From Fragilaria crotonensis (Eukaryota > Bacillariophyta > Fragilariophyceae > Fragilariales > Fragilariaceae): a stretch of 64,000 bases of DNA. A program made the translations under genes and the position numbers. Location: assembly GCA_022925895.1 (NCBI GenBank), contig JAKSYS010000012.1, positions 1-64,000 on the forward strand, in the 5' to 3' direction. Every line of letters begins with the position of its first letter. Positions within the stretch are counted from its first letter, which is position 1. The notes under the pieces were generated by a model. The model saw only the letters and a program-made list of their open reading frames with translations, made no database searches and was not told the origin of the DNA. Below are positions 42,601-53,364 of this stretch, piece after piece.

Positions 42601-45600
42601 CCCATTTGCCTCCAACTGAGGCCAACCACCCACCCGCCCACTGTGTCAAACCAACAAAGCACATGGCGAACTATGTTGCCGCCGACGGCGACATTACAGC
42701 TCCTTTTGATGCACTCAAAAATGCTGTCCTACCTTTCAAGAAGCATTCCTTTTCCTATGTTGCAACTTCTAACACTTCTTCCATTGCTGAATCTAACACC
42801 TACAGGCCCAAGAAGAGCCCCAAGCAAGCTCCAGGCCATTTTCAGCACACCTCAACGGCCCTGACTCCTGAGCAAGAGTCCGCCGTCATCTCGCGTTTTC
42901 TTGAAACCATCGATCAAGAACGCCTCCAAGACACCAACACCAACAACAGAGTTAACTACGCCTGCGAACTCTCCTACGAAGCAGGATCTACCGATATGGG
43001 TCGCTCCCATTCTCTTTCCATCGAACCAGGCGCCATCAACGACATCGCAGCCGCCGAACTCCAAGACAACCAAGACAATAATACGCGCACTACCTTTGCT
43101 TCCACCTCCCTCCCGCGCCAAGAACACCCCCTACTTGCCTCCTACGAAAGGCCTATCAAGAACCAACGTGTCAGATTCGATTTTAATGTCCAAATTTCCA
43201 AGATCAAGAACTACAATGAAGTTGCGAAATGCGACTCTTTCAAGATTCCGGCGACGAACGCCGAAGACCTCCACTACGACAAGAGGGGTATCATCCAAAC
43301 CGCCTTGAAAAAGGCTCTCCAATGCATGTCCACAATCAAAATTCCGACGAATACTCGAGGAGAAATCGTCCGAACAGTGGACTGCATCAAAGAATTAGCG
43401 CAGAACGTACGTTTTACTACGCCGTGCAAGCGCGAAGCTCGCAAGAGCGATTCTGACGAGGACATCACTTCAAGCGAAGCCAGAGCTTCTCACAACATGT
43501 CTACTTACCTTCAGGCACCAAGAATTGGCGGAGAACAAGCAAAAACAGTAATGGCAATAATGGACAAGTTCCATGGCCTAAATTGCAAATTCTCCTCTGA
43601 GTGCCTCTCCAAGTCTCCAGAACTGCTGAATCCACCTCCAAGTACTACAATGATGCAGCTTCCTATGAGATTGGAAGAACTTCACAGAATTTTCTTCCCA
43701 ACTTCACCTGAGAATGTCATCCCATTCCTCAAGCACCATATTAATGTGGTCACACACGATGGCAAACTCACTTTCCCTGTGACCCCTCCGGTTACAACTT
43801 CCCATCAAACTGTCAGCACTTCAATTGCTACTCAGAATGATGAGAACACCCCCTTCCGCAGTGACGCCATCAATGGCCCCGTTCCGCACGACGGAATTGG
43901 TCCGATGTCTGCACGCAATCCCGCATTCGAAAATGCCGTTAACCCCAACTTCAACGACGACATTTCCGAGAACGGCCTTGACATAAGTAACATGTCATGC
44001 GGAATCCGACAGAAACGAACGATGACAGAAATTTTCATCAAGACTCCCCCGGACGAGAAATCAAAATTCCCTACGTCGAATTCCCCTCCCACGCCGCCCT
44101 ACACAGACAAGACTCCCGCGGACACCACCTACGAATCTGTGGACATACTGACGACTACGATTCCAGCACAGCCACAGACAACGTCCGCCACCCGCCACCC
44201 GCCGGACACCAAGATCTACCATGCTTCAGACATCAAGCACAAGAAAACTACCCGATTCTCAGTCACACTTCCACAATTTTCAAACAGAAAGCCTGCAGCT
44301 TTTGAAAGCTGCAATCCCTTCAGTTTTCTGTCAATTGCTGAGAACTCTCACAATTTGCATCCCACCACCGCCAGCACCTCCAATTGCCTTCTATCTCCTA
44401 CGACAGGCCTCACCAACTTGATCAAGACAATGTCACACAATCACCCAGAATACCCATACACAAACAAGACACCAGAGACACTCCTTCATGTCATTCCTGG
44501 TGAGTCTAGTTCTGTGTGTTCAAACAATGAAAACAAAGAAAAATCTATTACTTGCAACTCACTTACTCCTCCTGGCCACAGACACAATGATGTGAATGTA
44601 GCAACAGAGGATTATTGCAATGTGATAAGATATGAATTGGAAAAACAACACAGCCCTTGCAAACACAATGCCCTTGCTGTTTTCACCACTCCCAGATCAT
44701 TACAGACATCAACAACAAACGCTCCGTCAACTGAAAATGCACCTCCAGAAGGAGCAAATGCTCACCAAGAAGTGCACCACCCAATGTTTGCAAACACGCC
44801 AACTAATTGTGAAATATTTCTTGATGACAATGAGCATGAAAACAATGATGATGATCTACCTCAAACTCCCTTAACCTCCCCAGATGGTGCCCTGACATCA
44901 TCAACCAGAACCGACTTCACATATCCACCGATTGAAGACCTCACAAGGACGCTCCTGAAATATGCCAAGATTGCAAACCTTCAGGAACTTAGCTTCCCAA
45001 CTGACCTTCTCTCACGACGACGACAATTCAATGCCTTCATGGATAACCTCCGAATCATATGCAGCATATCACCATGGACACGCCAAGTCTTTGACCTTTG
45101 GCCGAGACAAATCAATTACTCTCATCCATGTGTTGGTATTGCACTCTTCAATCTGATTTTCACCAACATCTGTGAGCCCTGCCAGACACACATTATTGAC
45201 TGTTCCCCAGATGCCAGAACAGCCATTCTGACTCTACGACGTCACTGTGCACCGCTCACCCAAGATCACATTGAACGCACGCGCGAATCCTTCTACTCCA
45301 TCAAGCAAGGACATCAAGAAGTTGCAACATCCTACTTGAATCGCATTCGGACAGTATCGCGCGACTGTTATCATGCCGGAATCACAAACACCGATGCTGA
45401 TATAATCAAACGAGCCATTCATGGCGGCAGCAATCACCACTTTTACGCTGCTTCCTACCAACGCTTTGATGCCGACATCCGTCGAGCAGAATTACATGAC
45501 AAAGAACTACCAACATTTGCGGAACTTGAGAGCCACTTATTGAATATTGATGATTCCTGTGGACTTACTCTCCCTTCCCAAAACCAACACAATTACAACC

Positions 45601-46271
45601 AACATGCAAATTCTGCACACCAACCTTCATCAGCAAGTCTGCCTTTTCAACATCAAGGCACAACTTATGATGATCTTCCACCGCACCAACACCAAGCCTT
45701 CACCAGTTCTTCAATGATGCAACCAAGTGCAGCCAAAATCAATAACAGGCCACCACATAAAGTTGAAAATCTAACCAACACTCTGCTGGCCTCCGCACAG
45801 CATCCAAGAAGACAAAACAATGACAATGATTGCAGTATTGCAATTCAACATCCTCAACCTTTTCAAAAGCAACATCGCAACGCAAGACCTCATTTCAGAC
45901 AAAATTCTTCAACCAATGCAAATCAAAGGCGTCCTCCAGATAACTTCAGCTCACCCAATGCTGCAAATATTACATGCTACAATTGTGGACAACTTGGCCA
46001 CTATGCTAATCGATGCATAACCGTCAACAGATCACAAAACAGCAACCACGGAGGACTCCCAAACACAAATCCAAACAATGATGAAACTGCACCCCACAAC
46101 CAACGTGCTTATTACATCACTGATTCAATTCCATCTCAATCACATGCTTTTTACCATCAAGCATTCATTGCATCCTGCAATGACCAGGGCAACTTCAACT
46201 GCCCAAAACCAGTTACTTCATGGCCTGGTGATATCAACACCCCAGAGCAGATGGCAATCAACAGAGTCTAA
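42582..46271 (+). CDS. Giant Gag protein with CCHC zinc knuckle
   Basis: ATG at 42582 sits in CACCATGG and gives 1229 residues. The frame is also open about 75 nt upstream but without an ATG. Residues 1 to about 780 are low-complexity, rich in Thr, Pro, Asn and Ser, with scattered short acidic and basic patches and no known domain. Residues about 784-990 form a copia-type Gag core: ALFNLIFTNICEPC, then ARTAILTLRRHCAPLTQDHI, then SFYSIKQGHQEVATSYLNRI. A Gln/His/Asn-rich stretch and one knuckle, CYNCGQLGHYANRC (1132-1145), follow. Copia Gag proteins are usually 300-450 residues, so the N-terminal extension is very unusual. The frame is unbroken over 3.7 kb, suggesting selection or youth. Gag would assemble particles, with enzymes supplied by another element. 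Confidence 0.9.
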   Translation: MVNPELTHLPPTEANHPPAHCVKPTKHMANYVAADGDITAPFDALKNAVLPFKKHSFSYVATSNTSSIAESNTYRPKKSPKQAPGHFQHTSTALTPEQESAVISRFLETIDQERLQDTNTNNRVNYACELSYEAGSTDMGRSHSLSIEPGAINDIAAAELQDNQDNNTRTTFASTSLPRQEHPLLASYERPIKNQRVRFDFNVQISKIKNYNEVAKCDSFKIPATNAEDLHYDKRGIIQTALKKALQCMSTIKIPTNTRGEIVRTVDCIKELAQNVRFTTPCKREARKSDSDEDITSSEARASHNMSTYLQAPRIGGEQAKTVMAIMDKFHGLNCKFSSECLSKSPELLNPPPSTTMMQLPMRLEELHRIFFPTSPENVIPFLKHHINVVTHDGKLTFPVTPPVTTSHQTVSTSIATQNDENTPFRSDAINGPVPHDGIGPMSARNPAFENAVNPNFNDDISENGLDISNMSCGIRQKRTMTEIFIKTPPDEKSKFPTSNSPPTPPYTDKTPADTTYESVDILTTTIPAQPQTTSATRHPPDTKIYHASDIKHKKTTRFSVTLPQFSNRKPAAFESCNPFSFLSIAENSHNLHPTTASTSNCLLSPTTGLTNLIKTMSHNHPEYPYTNKTPETLLHVIPGESSSVCSNNENKEKSITCNSLTPPGHRHNDVNVATEDYCNVIRYELEKQHSPCKHNALAVFTTPRSLQTSTTNAPSTENAPPEGANAHQEVHHPMFANTPTNCEIFLDDNEHENNDDDLPQTPLTSPDGALTSSTRTDFTYPPIEDLTRTLLKYAKIANLQELSFPTDLLSRRRQFNAFMDNLRIICSISPWTRQVFDLWPRQINYSHPCVGIALFNLIFTNICEPCQTHIIDCSPDARTAILTLRRHCAPLTQDHIERTRESFYSIKQGHQEVATSYLNRIRTVSRDCYHAGITNTDADIIKRAIHGGSNHHFYAASYQRFDADIRRAELHDKELPTFAELESHLLNIDDSCGLTLPSQNQHNYNQHANSAHQPSSASLPFQHQGTTYDDLPPHQHQAFTSSSMMQPSAAKINNRPPHKVENLTNTLLASAQHPRRQNNDNDCSIAIQHPQPFQKQHRNARPHFRQNSSTNANQRRPPDNFSSPNAANITCYNCGQLGHYANRCITVNRSQNSNHGGLPNTNPNNDETAPHNQRAYYITDSIPSQSHAFYHQAFIASCNDQGNFNCPKPVTSWPGDINTPEQMAINRV

Positions 46272-46494
46272 CTCAATGATTTCTAACCATCAGTTCCAAT
46301 ATCTCCATACAGGCCAACAACAAGACACACTACACATCAACTACACTGAAAACCTTGTGAATCACATTTCACAGACATTCCCAAAAAAATGCAAGTCTCA
46401 AAAAAAAAAACAATCTTCAGATCAAAAGATTCTGTATGTTTCCAAAGCAAATGATACAACATCAGAAATCAACAGAGATTTGATTCAAGAGGGG
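46272..46494 (+). other. 3' untranslated part and polypurine tract of the Gag-only element
   Basis: Contains a run of nine or more A (about 46399-46410) and ends with CAAGAGGGG (46486-46494), the polypurine primer. A +1 frame stays open to the first three bases of the LTR (TGA as stop at 46495-46497), but it has no pol motif. Confidence 0.7.
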
Positions 46495-47394
46495 TGACAG
46501 ACTTCCAGTATCGCCCTACATATTTTTACATCTATCCCGATCCCTAATTACTGCCGCCCGTGTGCACAGTAAAACATTACATCCGTGCTCCAGTAACCAG
46601 TGCGACACTGCACGACTGGAATCAAAACTCTCGTCGATTCAAATTCATGTTCATCTCATCCCATGAGCATGAACACTCGTTTTCAAACGAGACTCAACGC
46701 CTCGTATACGGACGACCACGCCGCGACACGAAACGACGTCTCCGAGAAACGAGGAGTGTTCCTCATTGTTCCCAGGAACACTCCCCTTCATTCAGACCTC
46801 TCATCTGTTGCACCTCCTCACTCTTCTCACAATTGTCGAAATAATTCATTTTTAGTGCCACTTACCTTTTCTGCACATACTGCACATATTTGCACAACAT
46901 GAATGAAATTGACCATGACGAATTTTTACCGCCGGTCGTCAAATTGTCAACCTCACCATACTGTACATATATCAGTAGTCAGTACGACGGTACTCACTAT
47001 AATGACAGCACACAACACGGCAAACAGTACAGCAGTACTTTTTGCACATCACTTCCTCTGCCCGGCCATAGTCCGTGCACGTCTGAGTCTATCGTTACCG
47101 TACATAACGATAAACTATTAGACAGTGCCCACTATGACCAAAGCGATATTCTTACTAGTCAGTCCCTCGCACATTTATGTAGCGATAGACCGACAGATAG
47201 TATACGTATCGTTGTCTGTAGCGGTAGACAGCATTGTATTGCTGTACCGTTTATAGACACACTAAGCAGTAGTCAGTGTCGTACTAGACACTTACCTACT
47301 GGGGGCGTACCCCGTAACGGTTACGTCCTGGTTCTTAACCCGAACCTTATGCCGACATGCGCGTCGAAAGGTTCCGTTAACCCGAACCATATCA
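46495..47394 (+). repeat. 3' LTR of the Gag-only element
   Basis: 900 bp, identical by eye to the 5' LTR except for one T fewer near 46925. It ends only 225 bp upstream of the LLPH-type gene start, in the same orientation. Confidence 0.95.
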
Positions 47395-47619
47395 AAGGTC
47401 GTACGTAAGTTCTCATTTTGTCTGTACCTACAGAACAGTACTGGAATACCAGGTTCTGCACCACAGGTACAACAATGAGATGGCTTATAACCCTTTCGCT
47501 ACGCCAACCAACGCAACACGACGAAATCGGTGGCAAGGTTTTCGGGAGCTCAATTGAGAAATTTCGCTTCAGACACCCTCTCATCACAGTCCTGCCGAGC
47601 GCTTATCTCGAAGTGAACC
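47395..47619 (+). promoter_or_regulatory. 5' flank of the LLPH-type gene, truncated by the LTR insertion
   Basis: Only 225 bp separate the 3' LTR from the start codon at 47620. The element therefore landed inside or at the edge of this promoter, or the LTR now contributes to it. Confidence 0.45.
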
Positions 47620-48114
47620 ATGGCAAAATCAATCCGCTCAAAGATCAAGAGAAAGCACCGGGCTGAATTCCGTAGGACTATTGGAACGGTATGGATTCTG
47701 ATTGCGGCAGTGTGCTGTCAGCCTCGTTTCGTGCTGTGATGAGTAATGTCCTGTTGTTGTTTGACGCTCACATTCGTACTTTTCCGCATTTAGGATGCTC
47801 ACAATAAGGCCATGGAGGTAGTGCAGTCGAAACTGCAGGAAGTTGTTAAAAAGGGGAGTATGAAATCGTTTGACAGACTTGCGGACATGCTAGATACGGA
47901 TGGCGAACCAATGGTGGACGACGCTACTAATGTCGACAAATCAACGGAGTCGCCTGGCCCAGTTGTGGCTTCGGGAGAAAATAAAGCGCCCGCGAAGGGT
48001 GGTTTCAAAAAGACAGTCAAACGCAAACACAAGATGCGAGGAAATGGAGCTAAGGAGCTGCCACCAAGCACGAAGAAAGAAAGACCCAAGCCAAAATTCT
48101 TTTGTGAATTTTAA
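47620..48114 (+). CDS. LLPH/YBL028C-type (DUF2423) small ribosome-biogenesis protein
   Basis: Two exons fit: 47620-47688 and 47794-48114, with a 105-bp intron (GTATGG...TAG). The joined protein of 129 residues starts MAKSIRSKIKRKHRAEFRRT, the signature N-terminus of DUF2423 (yeast YBL028C, human LLPH). A short acidic middle is followed by a basic C-terminus (KKTVKRKHKMRG). Family members are nucleolar and associate with large-subunit precursors. The frame is intact. The end converges with Ku80, with 83 bp between stops. Confidence 0.88.
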
Positions 48115-48197
48115 ACTGAATGGGGCAATTTGTACAATAGAATGTTTCTAGGTCTATCTTTAACAACACAAAATGTTTCAAATCGTGACCACGGCGA

Positions 48198-49944
48198 CTA
48201 CTTCCCGTTCGTCTTCACGGTCTTGATTGGAAAGCACTCGCGAAACCTTTTCAGAGCCGGTTCGGCTCTTTCCAAGTTCGGTACGTCAAACCATTCGCCT
48301 CGCACCTCCACGATTGGACGTTTTGTTCCTCCGTCAATGGCACGCTGCACCAAAGTTCGGCGAAAGCTGCGAATGGCTGGGTTTGGGATTTGTGTGGAAT
48401 CCAACACATCCGGAGGCAGGAGTAAGGCATCGATCAAATCGTCGCATGCGGATTGTTTCGCCGGAGTCACGTATTCATTTAGAGGCAGAGTCGTCAGTTT
48501 CTGCACATCACCACAAAAAGGAAGCTGAAGCAACGCCAGTCGATGATGTTCCGAAGTAGAAGCATTGCGTTCTACCAAAGGAAACAACGCTACCAAGATG
48601 GGATCTGCATTCTGAGTCTTTACAAATGTCCCAATCGCACATGATTTGAGCCGATGCATTGCCTGAGCCAACGCTGACAAGGCTGCGCATGCACGTATCG
48701 AATCGCCCCCGGATACACCATACGACGGCCCCATGCAATACGCTCGCCCAATCTTGCTCTGATCCGTGTAACCTAGAATCGTGATGTTGATGTCTGATCG
48801 CTCTTTCAATCCTTGCAGATCAAAGTCATTGAGAGGAATCCAATCTGTTCCAAACTTGACTGCTCGAGTGCGCTCCGTCTCGTCAATTCCGATCGATTTG
48901 TTGATTGCGTCGAAATGATCCGTTGTCCGTTCAAGGTCCGAAGTAACATAGTTTCCCAGGCCATCCTTCAGAGGTTCATCTGATTCATCCAACAGTATTG
49001 CTGCTCTCTTTAGCGTTGGGACATTTGTTTTCGAAACAAGCAATGAAACGCGGACCGAGAGTGGATCCATCGTCGGCGCGACACGGAGTTCACATTTGCG
49101 CCTCATGGAAGTTGGAATTCGTCTGCCCAGCTTGTGATGTAGTATTTGATGCAGCGAATGAGCTGCTTGAACGCTTCCACCGGTCAAACGTGCGACAGAA
49201 ATGAGGAATCGTTCCGTCTCGAGACGGGAGTCCGTAGGTTCGGCACTGCCCTCGTCGTCATCGTCGTCAGTGTCATCATCGTCCATCGTGTCGTCCGATT
49301 CATCATCGTCACTTCCTTGATCTTCTTTCCTAGCCGCAGCTTCACTTTCTGGTAACGCTTCTTCAAAGACAGCAGATTCGGTAAAATCTAATCCTATAAC
49401 GTGCAGTTGACACTGGACATCCCGCAATGCATCTATAACTTGAAGTACTTGTTCTTCATCAATAACAATATCATGACACGCATCCGTCAAAATGACAATG
49501 GATCTTCGATACGATTTTCCTAGCGTCCGTCGTCGCATGGCATCCGCCGCCACGACCAGTCCATCCATGAGATCGCCTCGGAGTGGGGAATTGTTGTCGT
49601 CTGTCTCGTTCACGACTGGTGAGCATTCCAATCCTTGAATCGCTCGCAGGAGGGGAAATCGTTGGCCTCGTAACTCCTCCGTTCGATGGAAGCAAGGTAA
49701 GATTTGGAAAATGGTCATGATCCAAATGATGGTCTGTTTCAACAGTCTTGCATACGACGACAGCAACTTCATGTTGCTTCGACTGAATCATGAGATCTGA
49801 TATCCATGATTCCAGGGCTTGTTTTGCAGACGCCCATCGAGTCATTGTTTTTGATGCCCCGTAAGGATTCATCATGGAAGCCGATGAATCCAATATGAAG
49901 ACCACTGCTTCTTTCGCAGAGGAGGAGGACGACGACGATGCCAT
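48198..49944 (-). CDS. KU80: Ku80-like subunit of the non-homologous end-joining complex (one frameshift)
   Basis: ATG at 49944 gives MASSSSSSSAKEAVVFILDSS, a vWA-type N-terminus (VFILDSSASM). The reading shifts by one inserted base near 49690, between DHFPNLT and TEELRGQRFPLLRA. The vWA domain then continues (RGDLMDGLVVAADAM, RRSIVILTDACHD). The Ku core includes VKFGTDWIPLNDFD, NITILGYTD and YCMGPSYGVSGGDSIRACAALSALAQAM, then LLQLPFCGDVQKL and IPNPAIRSFRRTLVQRA. This order matches Ku80 better than Ku70, because no SAP domain is present. Restored length is about 581 residues, lacking the C-terminal DNA-PKcs-binding region of animal Ku80. Ku80 pairs with Ku70 to bind DNA ends in the nucleus. 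An alternative upstream start exists at 50040. Confidence 0.88.
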
Positions 49945-50295
49945 GGTGTGGGGCGGTATTGTACAACAATTCTTGCCTCCGACCAACATATTGTCGCCTG
50001 AGGAATTCCTTGTTCTACGACGTAACCGGTTTACAAACATGATGTCGGAATAACGGCATTTGACTCAATTCGTGAGTAATTTAAAGGATCTCATATGGCT
50101 GGATTCACGAACAGGATTCGCGAGGTAGAGCTCTACGTACTAGTACCACGATTTTTTTTAATGCGTGCGCATCGAAAATAGATTTATGCGTCGAATCACT
50201 TGCTTCTCAACCCCATTGACCTTGACAGTCCATACCTTCACCAATTCTTGATATTCCGTGGAGCTTCTTGAAGATATTTCATCTCCTTGTTCATC
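49945..50295. promoter_or_regulatory. Divergent spacer between Ku80 and the DDE transposase remnant
   Basis: It holds the Ku80 5' flank. GAGGTAG at 50122-50128 and CTACCTC at 53450-53456 are the outermost mirrored words around the transposase, and a second partial match (ACGTA) follows each. They are a weak candidate for terminal inverted repeats. Confidence 0.3.
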
Positions 50296-53200
50296 ATGAG
50301 TGAAAACACGCTGAAGCTCCACAGAAATCGGATCAGGTATCAGTTCGTTAGAAGTAGTTTCAACGCTGTTTTGCAAGATTCACGACTTCATGAAGTTTGG
50401 TGGCAAGCGGACACATTGCTGGATGAAATCAATACAAGGTGCCAGCTTCAAGATGATTTGAAGGTGAAAAAGTCAGAGCTTCTACGTGTTGTGGGAAAGG
50501 AGTACCATGAGAAGTCCATTGAGGGTAACATCTTTGTCGGTGGTGGCGGCGAACAACTGAAGCTTTTTCGACACGACTTCAAAGCAAGGGAAGACGGAAA
50601 GCAACAGAAGTACAATTTCTTTCAGGTTTCTGTAAAGGATGTCCCCCAATCCTACCCGACCGCATCCAATTCAGTAGCTTGGAAAGAGCAAAATGCCTCA
50701 CACCCGCTGCCTCCAAGGACTCGTCAACATGTTGACTTCACCACATCATCCTCCTCGCAATTTTTTTCGGCTGTTCCTGGACCTGTGAATACTAAGAAGC
50801 GTAAGCTTGCTTCTGACCAAGCAAACGAAACTCAGATAGAGGAAACAACCCCTACTAGTTCCTTGTTGATCCTCACCGCTCAAGAACCGTCGCTGCAATT
50901 ATCCTCGTATTGGGAATCTGGCGATTCCAGAAAGCTCTTCGCACCAAAGTTGTATTATGGCACTGATTGCGATGTTCGGAAAGCTGTCATGGATCGAATT
51001 GAAAAATTGGAGATGGTTAACAGTATTGCTGCAGATTGGAGGACACTTGTAGATGGTGGCGATCAAGAGGATTTGTGTTCAGAACACGACATCTTTATGA
51101 TCAGGCATCGGAGCATGTACCTTGCATGTGCCTTGCGAAAATTTGTCGACGAGGCGAGCAAAACATCGAGGTGGACATGGCAGCAATGTATCGAGTACTC
51201 AATTGGATTGATGAATGATGTCGGGTTGAAAGCTACTCCCATTGGCGACCACTGGCAAGGTGGCACAGACGACTGGCCTACAGCCCGAAAGGCACCTTTA
51301 TCAAATCACCTGTACCCAAAAATTGCTTGCCACCGTTCTTTATCGAGAATCCAGACGCAATGGATGCTTTCAGGAAACATGGAGTAAGCATTCTGAAAGA
51401 ACTGTCGGTGGAAAGAATGCACACGTACGTGCTTGAAACATTGATTCCAACGATGATGGCAAGAGTTGAGCGAGGCATCGAGGAGACTTCTGACAATTCG
51501 CAAGAAAATGACCTTGTTACACCGCCAGTGCTGGAGCTATCGCAAGAGACGAAGAGCTTCCTTCAAAGTTACCGTTTATCTAAGATATCCATTGCCACAG
51601 TTGTTCGATGGATGCATGCCACGGGTTTCAGATACAAAAACCGCAGCAAGCATTATTTTGTTGATGGACACGAGAAGGCGGAAACACTTGCTTATCGGCC
51701 TGTCTTCACAAAGCGATACATCGCTCATGAAGTTCAAGCTCATCGGTGGGTTCAGCTTAGTCTTGTAGCTTCTAAAATTCTAGAGGCACAAGATTCGGTT
51801 GCAAAAAACTGTGGCTATCATTACGTAGATCCTATCAGTAATGTTGAGATGGTGGAATATCACGTTGACGCCATTTCGAGTGAAGCAGTGGCGGATATAG
51901 TAGGGACGGCGTTCTTTGGAGCACACTTAAGCATACGACGGGACACAAGCAAGCCAATAGTCATCTTTGTCGGGCAGGACGAGGCCATCTTTAAGCAGTT
52001 CTCGTTTCTTTCAAAGATGTGGACAGGTCCCAAAGGCGAGCGTCCTCTCCTCCCCAAGGATGAAGGAGCGGGGGTGATGATATCATCATTTATCTGCAGG
52101 GAATATGGTTTGATCCAAGAATTAGATCAAAACACACTAGACTCGGTGAACGAGATACGGCAAGGAACGAGATATGCCGATGAAGAAGCAGCAATGGAAG
52201 TCTTAGGCTCTTCCCTTAAGCCCCTTCTATTAGCTGGCAAGTCGCCATTCTAACATACTTCGACTACGGGGAAAACAAAGAGGGCTACTGGGATTATAAT
52301 CACATGGTGCTACAGTTCGAAGATGTCGTTGATTGTCTAAAGGTTATGCATCCACAGGTCCATTTTGTATTTCTATTCGATCATTCATCAGGACACGCAA
52401 AGCAGCGCCCCGATGGTCTCAATGCAGCTAAAATGAATAGATCATTTGGTGGAAAATGCCCAGTCATGCACCCGACTGTCATTGAAAGGGAATCCGGCTT
52501 CCTCGGTCCATATGCACGTATCCTGGAGCCCGGCCAAACTCAGCGATTGACATTTACCGAAGTTGATGTTGGACCTTTCTGGATGATACCAAACGAACGC
52601 ATTCTCAGTCGCCTTGATCAAGTCGATGGCGATCCGTCAAATGTCTCAAGAAACAAATCCGAATTAATCCTCGAACTACGTCGTCAAGGCATTAACACCA
52701 AAGGAAAGAACAAAAGAACTGATCGCTATTTGTATCGACAAAAATATCCCGATCAATCGCGAAGTTCCTAAAATAAAGGAAGGTTGGGTGGGAAAGGCAA
52801 AGGGTTTGCTTCAGGTGTTGTGGGAGCGAGGATATATTGATATGAACAAGCTGTCAAGCTATACACTTACCGGCAGGAAGGATGAGCTCGGAAACGTGGA
52901 CTTGAGCTTGAGTTTGCGCCATCTAATGGCGATGTGTTCTGATTTCTTGAACGAAGAAAGCATGATGGAGCATGTCGGAGCAAAATTGGCGTGGAAGTCA
53001 TGCTAACCCCAAGTGTCATGCCGAAATAGCAGGTGAAGGCGTTGAGTACATGTGGGCATGCAGCAAAGGTGCATACCGCAATCTCACCTTAAAAGAAAAG
53101 AAAGGGAAGGAAAATTTCATGGCAGGCGTTAGATATTCTTTGTCGGAGAAAGTCCTTTCAATTGAACGCATTCGAAAATTTGCGAAACGAGCTCGTCAAT

Positions 53201-53364
53201 ATCTTCTTGCTTACCACGCCATTGATAGCGGGCAAGTCAGTGCTGAAATACAGCAAGACTGTGCAAAGTATGGTCCTGTTGCATTGGAGAAACTGCTTCG
53301 GGAGTTCAAAACACATCGATGTGTAATGGACTTCGATTTCAAGTTTGTGATGAATCCAGATTAG
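50296..53364 (+). pseudogene. DDE-superfamily transposase, broken into about five frames
   Basis: ATG at 50296 opens MSENTLKLHRNRIRYQF. The first 360 residues have no known domain. After a shift near 51350, a helix-turn-helix-like part (ISIATVVRWMHATGFRYKNRS and YFVDGHEKAETLAYR) precedes the catalytic region. That holds VIFVGQDEAIFKQFSFL (first Asp), VMISSFICREYGLI, then after a shift at 52253 YFDYGENKEGYWDYNH and FVFLFDHSSGHAKQRPD (second Asp). Further shifts fall near 52780 and 52980, with C-terminal sequence to 53364. This arrangement is seen in transposase-like proteins widespread in fungi and stramenopiles. The third acidic residue was not placed. It is either inactive or hit by sequence indels. 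Confidence 0.7.

Larger units (their letters stand above)
41416..47394 (+). mobile_element. Full-length non-autonomous LTR retrotransposon encoding only Gag (TR-GAG-like)
   Basis: LTRs at 41416-42316 and 46495-47394 start TGACAG and end ATATCA. The 5-bp direct repeats AAGGT flank the element (41411-41415 and 47395-47399). A TGG-type primer-binding site follows the 5' LTR and a CAAGAGGGG polypurine tract precedes the 3' LTR. The only long internal frame is a Gag of 1229 residues. No protease, integrase or RT motif is found in any frame. The LTRs appear identical except for one T in a homopolymer, so insertion was very recent. Plants have comparable Gag-only elements, called TR-GAG. Confidence 0.95.
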
